Source of the DNA: Rheum nobile
Taxonomy: Eukaryota; Streptophyta; Magnoliopsida; Caryophyllales; Polygonaceae
Reading direction: 5' to 3'
DNA length: 64,000 nt
Assembly: GCA_027886185.1 (NCBI GenBank)
Contig: WOAB01000593.1
Coordinates: 521,001-585,000, forward strand
A program made the translations under genes and the position numbers. Below the pieces are notes generated by a model. It saw only the letters and a list, made by a program, of their open reading frames with translations. It ran no database searches and was not told the origin of the DNA. Shown piece after piece: positions 55,195 through 64,000 of this stretch (position 1 is the first letter of the stretch; every line of letters begins with the position of its first letter).

Positions 55195-55572
55195 ATTAAA
55201 TGAATTTAAATTTATGGTTTATATTTTAAGTTTAAGTTTTATATTTTAATTTTAATTTTAACTTTTACATTTTAAGTTTAAATTTTAAATTTAAGTTTAA
55301 GTTTAAATTTTATATTTCAAGTATAAGTTCTAAATTTCAAGTTTAAGTTTTATATTTTAAGTTTAATTTTTATATTTGAACTTTAAGTTGTATATTTTAA
55401 GGTTAAAGTTTTATATTTTAATTTTAAGTTTTTTATTTTCATTTTAAGTTTAACTTTTACATTTTAAGTTTTAAATTTAAGTTTAAGTTTTATATTATAA
55501 GTTTAAGTTTTAAATTGTAAGTTTAAGTTTTAAATTGTAAGTTTAAGTTTTAAATTTAAGTTTTAATTTGTT
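55195..55572 (+). repeat. Degenerate AT-rich tandem repeat (TTTAAGTTTAAGTTTTATA type)
   Basis: About 380 bp made of variants of a roughly 19-22-bp unit of A, T and occasional G. Purity is low, consistent with slippage in old low-complexity DNA. Confidence 0.8.
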
Positions 55573-56070
55573 GAGCCCAAGACGCATCAGCTGAGCGTGT
55601 GTTTTTGTTGAATCCCCATCACTAGGAGGCTTTATTTTGCTACTAGCTTCATAAGTGGGTCATATTTTGCTCTATTATATTTAACAGCTCACTTCTTCCT
55701 CCTGATCATGAAACTTGGCCTATTATTTTAATTTGATGCTGCTAGAATGTGAAAAATAATTGGCATCTTATGGTATGGTAACGTCATTCATCATGTAACT
55801 GACTTGTAAGTTTGGTTTGCCTTTGATTCCTTCTAACGCTTGCAGTATATATATGGTTGGTATTGCTCATGTGTTGTGCATCCGATACATTGGGATGTTG
55901 CTGCATTGCTTAATTTGTGGTTTTCTATGAACAACTTCCTGCAGGAACAACAACATTTCAAAAAACAATCTATAAATATATAAAGTAGTCTAAGGGTGCA
56001 ATTAATGCTCAATAAATATGACAAATTATCTCTTATTTTTTTGTTGATCTTTCATTACAAACTAAATATT
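55573..56070. other. Unassigned
   Basis: No gene recognised. A segment 55850-55980 bounded by TGCAG signals looks exon-like but matches nothing I know. Confidence 0.3.
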
Positions 56071-56075
56071 CTAAT

Positions 56076-56136
56076 ATAGTTCAATGGTTAAAGACACTTT
56101 TATAATACAAGAGGTCTAGGGTTCAAACCCTCTTTT
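56076..56136 (+). mobile_element. SINE head (tRNA-derived), truncated by TEK4
   Basis: An A-box-like TAGTTCAATGGTTAAAG and, 29 bases further, a B-box GGGTTCAAACCC. Together these form the RNA polymerase III promoter of tRNA-derived SINEs. TEK4 begins at 56137, so the body and tail of the SINE are missing here. Confidence 0.55.
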
Positions 56137-57580
56137 TGTAACACCCCCAAAACTTAACCCTTTTGGAAAGGTATTACCGCCAGTGACCCCAGTGTTCCTT
56201 ACCGAGATCACCCAAGGCTTTACCGTTTAAATACAAATCACGAAATACAATGATACAAAATGATAACCTTAATCATATAAAACACGAGTCTCGGGATTAC
56301 ATCCCAATCCCGAATAGGACAAACACAGAGTTTAAATAAATTACAACAGAAATCTTAAACAAGGCACAGCGGAAAACTTTTAAAAGATATTACAAAAAGG
56401 GTTGTGATCGTAATGATCACCTGCCCAAGGATCTCAACCTGATTAAAGAAATTATTAAAAACGTCGGAAAAACCACCGTCGACTCCATAGTCCTTCTAGT
56501 CTTATCATCTACACTCCATCTGATGTGCCGAATCGAACGGATGACACCAGCCCACATGCGGAGAACAAAGTTCGTGGGTTAGTCTACTTAAATAGACTAG
56601 CAAGGGTAAAAAGCAGAGTGGTTCGAGTGATCGAAACCGTTTACTATCATTGTCCCTCGAATAAAAACCGAAGGGACGATACATAACCCGGCACTTTCAC
56701 GGAATAACAACAAAGGTATGCATGAGAGAAGATTCTGGAAGACTTCATCTTCACAGAAATCGACTCGAAAAGAGACTCCAAGAGATTGAGTCTTTAAGGA
56801 AATATGACAAATCTGGAATGTTTAACAGAATCAAACAACAATGATTTAAAAGTTGACTGAGATGCTTCAGTTCACGACCAACCTCATCGCATACAGCGAA
56901 TCCAGATCGGAAAGAGAACGTACTACATTCAAGTCGAGACGAGCTTTCCTAGCTGCATTATTACTTAGCTGCACTACTCGCCAAAGGTTTATTAATCATG
57001 TGCACTCGAGCACATATCTTATTTAATTACAAAACACACATTACTGAAACACATTAATGTTATTAAGAGCGACAACAAGGCTTAAATCACAGGGTGACAA
57101 TCATGTCAACCCAAATTAAAACACACACAACCCACACACGGGACTTAACTTTATTATGCCGAGAAACAACGGCGATTATTATCACACCGGGTGACCTTAC
57201 GTTCACCCTGATTGCACTATACAGCGCTTACAGTTTAATTATGTGATTAACTGCACTTATCTTATTAAATTACAACACACACACACAGTGTTGAGGCTTT
57301 TAAGAATATTCCGAGAACACGGAAGTTATTAAGACACCGGGTGATCTTACGTTCACCCTGATTTGCACTGTCACAGCGCTTACAGTTTATTTTACAGGGT
57401 GACAGTTACGTCCACTCCAATGCACTAACTAAGTGCTTAAAACACAGGACTGCAATTAAGCTCATCCACTGGCGCTAGCAAGGCGCTTAAAACACTTCAG
57501 ATCCTTACATGTGGATAAGAAGCATAGGTCATGACCCTTAAATTATTCGGCAATAACCCCGAGGAATATTATGATTTAAA

Positions 57581-57727
57581 GAAACGACAAATCCTTACTT
57601 GGATTAGCGTTCCCACGAATATTAAATTATAAAGAAATGACTAATCCTTACTTGGATTAGCGTTCCTACGCACATTAAGTTATAAAGAAACGACTAATCC
57701 TTACTTGGATTAGCGTTCCTACGAACA
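57581..57727 (-). repeat. Three tandem repeats of about 53 bp, each with a CTAATCC/GGATTAG hairpin
   Basis: Units contain the inverted repeat CTAATCC-TTACTT-GGATTAG (first unit ACAAATCC) and end CGTTCC(C/T)ACG. A further single hairpin is at about 57812-57832. The 5' LTR has the same set near 63190-63335. Confidence 0.85.
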
Positions 57728-58284
57728 CTCGTGTTAACTAAACAGTCTAACACAGCAATTATCACATTAAAGCCATCCAAGCAAATAACTTAAACATAGA
57801 GATAATAGAAATAGCTAATCCTTACTTGGATTAGTTTTCCTATTAATCCACATAAATGCCCGGAAGGCGATCACAGATAATAGCGTCGTTCTAGCAGATA
57901 TACAACCTATTATATGATTTTCCAAAACAGTTTATAAAACCTTTTCCAGACAAACACAGATAATCATTCCAAATTAATTACTCAGATAAACAGCTGATAA
58001 TTAATGTAAATATGGAACGATGAGCAAGAGCGAACCGCCACTTGCCTTAGTCCGCAGATCTGGAACAAAGCAGAGACAACGGGATTCCGGGCTCGACACG
58101 CGTATAGCTCCACTAGCATAAACACCTTCGAGTCGACCCAAAAAGGAACCCTAGGTTAGATTCGACAAAGAATAGTACGAATATACGAAAGGACGAAAGA
58201 AATCGAAGGATACGAGACCCGATCGAAGGTCTCGGAAGCCAACGCACAACTCCCGGGCAACTACCTTTCACGGCCGGCCACCAA

Positions 58285-58549
58285 CAATTGCGGCGGGCGC
58301 CGCCACCATCACGGCGGTCGCCGCCACCATCACGGCGGTCGCTGTCTCAAGCACGGCGGGCGCCGCTTATCGGCTTCCTCCACGGCGGCACCAAGAACTT
58401 CACGGCGGTCGCCGGCCACAACACGGCGGTCGCCAACCCCAACACGGCGGTCGCCGTTCCTGGCGGCGGTCACCGTCTCCCTGGCGGCGGTCGCCGTTCC
58501 TGGCGGCGGTCGCCGTCTCCCTGGCGGCGGTCGCCGTCGCTGAACAGAA
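58285..58549 (-). repeat. GGCGGTCGCC palindromic cluster of the TEK4 3' LTR
   Basis: About a dozen units, mostly CGGCGGTCGCCG or CGGCGGGCGCCG, 5-bp arms around a 2-base centre, in about 260 bp. The cluster lies downstream of the TATA box, hence in the transcribed leader. The 5' LTR copy (63899-64000, cut by the window edge) has one 21-bp unit fewer near its start. Confidence 0.9.
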
Positions 58550-59142
58550 ACTTAAAAACGGACGAGAAATCTTACCCGCGACGCTCGATTTGGTTCGCCT
58601 TTTGCCTTGCTTGGCTTCTAGGCTTCTAAGGGCCTTCCAAGTCTCCTTTGGCCACCGAGAACGACACCAAACGAGCCTCCAACGATCCACGAGAGATTTC
58701 CGAGAGAGAGAGCGTTTTTCTTTGGGAGCGTTTTTGAGAGACGAGAAATGGACAGCGTAATGGCGTTTTTCACACCCTTTCTAGCTTCACCCATGCCCTC
58801 TATTTATAGGCAAAGATGAGGCTTGTTGGGAGCCAAAAAGCCTTCCAATTGTGCCCTTGGGTATTAACCCATGGTTAATCCATTTGCACCTCTTGGGCAA
58901 TAACCAATTGGGTAGAGATTTGGTATTAATCTTAACTCGCGATAACAAAAGTCGTACACGAACGAGTATAGACTTCCAACAGGCCTTAACTGTATAATTC
59001 TTCACTGAGAAAAATATTACAGATACAGAGCACATTACAGAATGTCTCCGACTTTCTGAATTAAATCCGACGTACTAAACGGGTGTTCGGGAAAATTCCA
59101 AAAATTCCCAGAATAATCCTTACAGAATTACGGGGTATCACA

Positions 59143-59970
59143 TCACCTCCCCCTTAAAATAAGTTTCGACCCCGAAACTTGCATTAAGCCAATGAGGATA
59201 CTACCTCAACACCAATCTTACCACCTGGATCCACCATCCTTAATCACTTCATCCTTGAAATGGATCACACGAGATATTATTCTTAATTCCTTAGGATATC
59301 ATTCTGAAAATGATTCATCTGCCTTAATGCTTATGGCACAAACTTACGCATGAGAGATAGCTCCTGATCTCTCCGAACAAAACTCTACAAGTTCATTCCC
59401 TTTCCTTAAGAAATCTCGGAAGAACTCAGTGTATGAGATAACGCTTACCACAGTACTCCTTAGATGCGTAGACAATTCTCCTTACTGAATCTTTAATACA
59501 TCGAGATCATCAACATATCCTTAACTGCAACCTTTCCTCTCAACATGACCGCTTCACCACTTAATCTTCCTCAAAGAGCTGCATCCGATCTTATAGATGA
59601 CATACTCTATGTATGAAGAAGAACCTTAGGAGTGGATTTAGATTTAAACAGCAGAGTCGACCTTGGGATTAACCACAAGGGACGAACATCTAAGTTGTCC
59701 ACAAAACTTCACCACCATAAGTCCGACAGTCCTTATCCTTACTTGGCATAAGATGTTCTCGACACTTACGAGGTTTCGTATGAACAACTAATTCGCGATG
59801 ATAACACATTCAGAAATTTTCCAAAACACGGAAAACACTTAATTAACATCCAAACATTACATTAATTGACAAAAGTCGATCAGGCAGATCTTAACACCAC
59901 GGAGATTACCGACACACATCGTTACTCCTTAATCTTAAAGAAAGTCTTAACACAAATACAACTTAATGGA
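59143..59970 (-). other. TEK4 spacer between gag and 3' LTR
   Basis: About 830 bp, stop-rich, no domain. It ends in AAGGGGGAGGTGATG (polypurine tract, 59158-59144). The bases before that tract (TTTCGGGGTCGAAAC) match TEK1 at 15750-15765, showing where pol was lost or replaced. Confidence 0.65.
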
Positions 59971-61290
59971 TCAGGGTTCTTCTCCGTTGGCTTGACTCAT
60001 TATGAAGAGTCGTTGCCCTTGGCCTGAAGACCCCATAGGCGCTTTGCCTTTATTACGAGCCATAAACTGCTCAGGAGTGGATACCACTGGCCTTGGGTTC
60101 TGTCCACCTCCAACATTTGACGCCTGATAAGACTGCATTGGTCCCTGACCCTTCAGTCTGCAGTATGTTTTTATGTGGCCTTTCCTTCCACAATTATGAC
60201 ACATCCTCTTGTCCTTTTGGCAAACAAAACTTTTATGCCCCACTTCACCACAATTGTGGCACTGAATTGCTCCGCCGCTCCAACCTGAGCCTCTGGCAGA
60301 GTCTGACTGAGTTGTCTCGGTCTTAGCACGACCAGACCTTTCAAACTTGGTAGGCGATGCCGGTCGTTTGAATGAACCAACCTGGCGATCCTGTTGCCCA
60401 CCATTTCCTTTAACTTGCTTCTCCCTCTTAAAGGCAGACTCCTCCAATGTGACTTCCGTCTTGTAGGCTGCATCAACATATTGCTCTAACGTAGTACAGC
60501 CAAGACGCAACATTAGAGGCTTGATCTCTGGATTCATCCATCCATGGAAGTACCAGATCTTCTGCTCCTCGGTTGACACCTCAGGTCCAGCGTACTGCAT
60601 CAAGTGATTGAACTTAGCTGCGAGCTCAGTCACCTTTAACCCATCAGTCTGCGGGTACAGAAATTCCTTATGCTTCTCCTCCCTCATAGCTCGGGAAAAG
60701 AAACGATCGCTCATCTTGGTTTTGAACATGCTCCAATTCAGCTCGGGATGATCTGCCAGACCGGTGCTCTCCCACCATTCGCTAGCCACATCATTGAGTT
60801 GAAGAGAGGCGATGTGCACTTTTCCAGCCTCAGTGCAATTAATGTTCCGGAGCAACCGCTCCATATGTGAGAACCAATAGGTCACCCTGACCGGTTCTCC
60901 AGTACCGTCATAGCTGTCAGGCCTCATTGAACTCACGGCTTTTAACGCTTGCCCGTAAGTTCCTCTATTTCTGACAACATTGATCTGAGGTACTTGCTCC
61001 ACTGACTCCTCAACTTCAGGAGTAGTTTGAGGAACTGGACCACCTTGAGCTTGTGGTGCAACTGGTCGCATAACATCTATGATTGCCTGCATGACAATTC
61101 CTCGAATTGCCTCCACTGCTGTAGCATCAAACAACATCGGAGCGTTGGCCTGAGCTTGGCCATTGCCTCCCTGGTTATTGTTAAAGACAGACTCACGCTC
61201 TCCTGTTGGGTCTGAAGCATTCCTCGCATTTGGTCTACGGTCATTACTCGGCCCAACACCAGCACAGATAACGTTCCTTGTGTTCACCAT
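59971..61290 (-). CDS. TEK4 Gag, intact, 439 residues
   Basis: Nucleocapsid/capsid precursor that would form virus-like particles and package RNA. Start chosen at MVNTRN (61290), matching TEK1's MVNMRN; an in-frame upstream codon (TTG) is not a likely start. The order is an Asn/Arg-rich N-terminus, SMRPDSYDGTGEPV, the gag core (TYWFSHMERLLRNINCTEAG, SEWWESTGLADHPELNWSMF, MSDRFFSRAMREEKHKEFLY), then a basic linker and two CX2CX4HX4C knuckles (CHNCGEVGHKSFVC, CHNCGRKGHIKTYC). No stops or shifts. No pol follows, so processing and reverse transcription must come from other elements. Confidence 0.9.
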   Translation of the reverse strand: MVNTRNVICAGVGPSNDRRPNARNASDPTGERESVFNNNQGGNGQAQANAPMLFDATAVEAIRGIVMQAIIDVMRPVAPQAQGGPVPQTTPEVEESVEQVPQINVVRNRGTYGQALKAVSSMRPDSYDGTGEPVRVTYWFSHMERLLRNINCTEAGKVHIASLQLNDVASEWWESTGLADHPELNWSMFKTKMSDRFFSRAMREEKHKEFLYPQTDGLKVTELAAKFNHLMQYAGPEVSTEEQKIWYFHGWMNPEIKPLMLRLGCTTLEQYVDAAYKTEVTLEESAFKREKQVKGNGGQQDRQVGSFKRPASPTKFERSGRAKTETTQSDSARGSGWSGGAIQCHNCGEVGHKSFVCQKDKRMCHNCGRKGHIKTYCRLKGQGPMQSYQASNVGGGQNPRPVVSTPEQFMARNKGKAPMGSSGQGQRLFIMSQANGEEP

Positions 61291-61732
61291 CTGTTTACCG
61301 ATCAAATTCCAAGGATTTTATCACGTTAGTATCTTCTGATATACTTATTGTAATAAAATCAACTTAGAATAGATCAACTTGGTAATTTCTATTGATGAAA
61401 TCAAACCGAGTTACTAGGTTCTACAACCTTAACTCAAAATGAGAGAACTGAGAATTCAAGCCTTATTGGGTATAGCAAAACCACCTTGGCTTCTCCCGGT
61501 TCCTCTGTAGAGAATAGAATGCACCCATATCATACGGGGTAACGGGGAAGGAATTAGTCTTTCTAGATATAGAAGCAAACTTACTATATCAGACCATATA
61601 GAAGACAGGACTATGAACGGTGTTTTCAAACTCTTTTCACTTTGAAAAAAAAATTCAGAGCCCTTCTTAAAGCATTTTCAAAAACGGATAAATGATTTAT
61701 AAAAATCCAAACCCGTTTTAAAACAACCTTTG

Positions 61733-61744
61733 GCTCTGATACCA
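61733..61744 (-). other. TEK4 primer-binding site
   Basis: TGGTATCAGAGC on minus, four bases after the 5' LTR end (GTTG spacer), initiator tRNA-Met type. Confidence 0.9.
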
Positions 61745-61748
61745 CAAC

Positions 61749-64000
61749 TGTAACACCCCCAAAACTTAACCCTTTTGGAAAGGTATTACCGCCAGTGACC
61801 CCAGTGTTCCTTACCGAGATCACCCAAGGCTTTACCGTTTAAATACAAATCATGAAATACAATGATACAAAATGATAACCTTAATCATATAAAACACGAG
61901 TCCCGTGATTACATCCCAATCCCGAATAGGACAAACACAGAGTTTAAATAAATTATAACGGAAATCTTAAACAAGGCACAGCGGAAAACTTTTAAAAGAT
62001 ATTACAAAAAGGGTTGTGATCGTAATGATCACCTGCCCAAGGATCTCAACCTGATTAAAGAAATTATTAAAAACGTCGGAAAAACCACCGTCGACTCCAT
62101 AGTCCTTCTAGTCTTCTCATCTACACTCCATCTGATGTGCCGAATCGAACGGATGACACCAGCCCACATGCGGAGAACAAAGTTCGTGGGTTAGTCTACT
62201 TAAATAGACTAGTAAGGGTAAAAAGCAGAGTGGTTCGAGTGATCGAAACCGTTTACTATCATTGTCCCTCGAATAATAACCGAAGGGACGATACATAACC
62301 CGACACTTTCACGGAATAACAACAAAGGTATGCATGAGAGAAGATTCTGGAAGCCTTCATCTTTACAGAAATCGACTCGAAAAGAGACTCCAAGAGATTG
62401 AGTCTTTAAGGAAATATGACAAATCTGGAATGTTTAACAGAATCAAACAACAATGATTTAAAAGTTGACTGAGATGCTTCAGTTCACGACCAACCTCATC
62501 GCATACAGTGAATCCAGATCGGAAAGAGAATGTACTACATTCAAGTCGAGACGAGCTTTCCTAGCTGCACTATTACTTAGCTGCACTACTCGCCAAAGGT
62601 TTATTAATCATGTGCACTCGGGCACATATCTTATTTAATTACAAAACACACATTACTGAAACACATTAATGTTATTAAGAGCGACAACAAGGCTTAAATC
62701 ACAGGGTGACAATCATGTCAACCCAAATTAAAACACACACAACCCACACGCGGGACTTAACTTTATTATGCCGAGAAACAACGTCGATTATTATCACACC
62801 GGGTGACCTTACGTTCATCCTGATTGCACTATACAGCGCTTACAGTTTAATTATGTGCTTAACTGCACTTATCTTATTAAATTACAACACACACACACAG
62901 TGTTGAGGCTTTTAAGAATATTCCGAGAACACGGAAGTTATTAAGACACCGGGTGATCTTACGTTCACCCTGATTTGCACTGTCACAACGCTTATAGTTT
63001 ATTTTACAGGGTGACAGTTACGTCCACCCCAATGCACTAGCTAAGTGCTTAAAACACAGGACTGCAATTAAGCTCATCCACTGGCGCTAGCAAGGCGCTT
63101 AAAACACTTCAGATCCTTACATGTGGATAAGAAGCATAGGTCATGACCCTTAAATTATTCGGCAATAACCCTGAGGAATATTATGATTTAAAGAAACGAC
63201 AAATCCTTACTTGGATTAGCGTTCCCACGAATATTAAATTATAAAGAAACGACTAATCCTTACTTGGATTAGCGTTCCTATGCACATTAAGTTATAAAGA
63301 AACGACTAATCTTTACTTGGATTAACGTTCCTACGAACACTCGTGTTAACTAAACAGTCTAACACAGCAATTATCACATTAAAGCCATCCAGGCAAATAA
63401 CTTAAACATAGAGATAATAGAAACAGCTAATCCTTACTTGGATTAGTTTTCCTATTAATCCACATAAATGCCCGGAAGGCGATCACAGATAATAGCGTCG
63501 TTCTAGCAGATATACAACCTATTATATGATTTTCCAAAACAGTTTATAAAACCTTTTCCAGACAAACACAGATAATCATTCCAAATTAATTACTCAGATA
63601 AACAGCTGATAATTAATGTAAATATGGAACGATGAGCAAGAGCGAACCGCCACTTGCCTTAGTCCGTAGATCTGGAACAAAGCAGAGACAACGGGATTCC
63701 GGGCTCGACACGCGTATAGCTCCACTAGCATAAACACCTTCGAGTCGACCCAAAAAGGAACCCTAGGTTAGATTCGACAAAGAATAGTACGAATATACGA
63801 AAGGACGAAAGAAATCGAAGGATACGAGACCCGATCGAAGGTCTCGGAAGCCAACGCACAACTCCCGGGCAACTACCCTTCACGGCCGGCCACCAACAAT
63901 TGCGGCGGGCGCCGCCACCATCACGGCGGTCGCCGTCTCAAGCACGGCGGGCGCCGCTCATCGGCTTCCTCCACGGCGGCACCAAGAACTTCACGGCGGT
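61749..64000 (-). repeat. TEK4 5' LTR, partial at window edge
   Basis: Ends GGGGGTGTTACA at 61749 on minus and matches 56137-58410. The start of the LTR and its flank lie outside the window, so the TSD cannot be read. Includes the two-hairpin block at 62133-62214 and part of the GC palindromic cluster from 63899. Confidence 0.9.

Larger units (their letters stand above)
56137..59142 (-). repeat. TEK4 3' LTR, 3006 bp
   Basis: On minus it starts TGTGATACCCC at 59142 and ends GGGGGTGTTACA at 56137. TATA box 58801-58810 (CCTATAAATA), GC palindromic cluster 58285-58549, 53-bp hairpin repeats 57581-57727, the doubled AGTGCAGCTA motif near 56960-56985 and the two-hairpin block 56521-56601. Reading frames over the GC cluster are artefacts. 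Confidence 0.9.
56137..64000 (-). mobile_element. TEK4: gag-only Tekay-type element with 3-kb LTRs, runs off the window
   Basis: On minus: 5' LTR from beyond 64000 to 61749, primer site 61744-61733, gag, a short spacer, polypurine tract and 3' LTR 59142-56137 (3006 bp). The internal region is about 2.6 kb and holds an intact gag but no protease, reverse transcriptase or integrase. Overlapping LTR parts differ at about 1% by eye, so the insertion is young. The plan fits the gag-only non-autonomous class known as TR-GAG. Confidence 0.85.

Noticed and set aside
56076..56136. A tRNA gene
   Set aside because: A and B boxes are present but acceptor and T stems do not pair; a SINE head fits better.
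57581..57727. Regular repeats resembling a CRISPR array
   Set aside because: Only three units, no distinct spacers, in a plant LTR.
58288..58629. Arg/Ser/Pro-rich frame in the TEK4 LTR
   Set aside because: Product of GGCGGTCGCC repeats; the minus strand is open too, as expected for palindromic GC-rich DNA.

Overview
This window is plant nuclear DNA, probably from a eudicot. The evidence is a ten-exon glycolate oxidase gene with GT-AG introns and the plant lineages of its retrotransposons (Tekay/Del and CRM-like chromoviruses, Athila/Tat-type elements, Ty1/copia, LINE, hAT, CACTA, SINE). The repeat density, nested insertions and a CRM-like element suggest a pericentromeric or similar heterochromatic region. 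That location is inference. Clade names rest on motif reading only. Element nicknames (TEK1, CRM1, TAT-C and so on) are local to this annotation.

Layout. 1-257: tail of an Athila/Tat-type element (TAT-A). 258-21127: TEK1, an old Tekay-type chromovirus with 2.2-kb LTRs. It is interrupted by CRM1 (6263-14294, 902-bp LTRs, TSD TGAAC), and its right LTR by a solo LTR (16801-19225, TSD TGCTC). The right LTR is followed by a second primer-binding site and gag start. 22740-23615: a CACTA end and a LINE tail. 24158-26137 (minus): an intact glycolate oxidase gene, the only host gene I can support. 26743-29777: a truncated copia element. 30990-38000: scraps on the minus strand (a CRM-type tail, a FAR1 domain, truncated LTRs, TAT-B). 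38000-44526: TAT-C, a gag-protease-only Athila/Tat-type element with both LTRs. 44527-47555: a gypsy gag and LTR on minus (RET-D). 47566-56136: AT-rich DNA with LINE remnants, a broken hAT transposase and a SINE head. 56137-64000: TEK4 on minus, with long LTRs and an intact gag but no pol; it runs off the window.

How the parts relate. Most sequence is layered retroelement DNA; the elements are parasites rather than a cooperating operon. CRM1 carries a nearly complete single-frame gag-pol whose 3' end lies in its own LTR. TEK4 and TAT-C lack replication genes and would need proteins supplied in trans by relatives.

Three structural themes go beyond ordinary annotation. (1) Several retroelement lineages carry short GC-rich palindromic units in multiple copies. 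The same palindrome, CCGCGATCGCGG, occurs in a Tekay-type LTR and in TAT-C; another, CGGCGGTCGCCG, occurs in Tekay-type LTRs and TAT-B. Copy number differs between the two LTRs of single elements. (2) Three Athila/Tat-type copies share a pair of 28-nt hairpins with GNRA-type loops near the 3' end. The stems show compensatory changes. (3) Four Tekay-type LTR groups share a two-hairpin block. Many premature stops are CAG-to-TAG changes, consistent with decay of methylated CHG sites.
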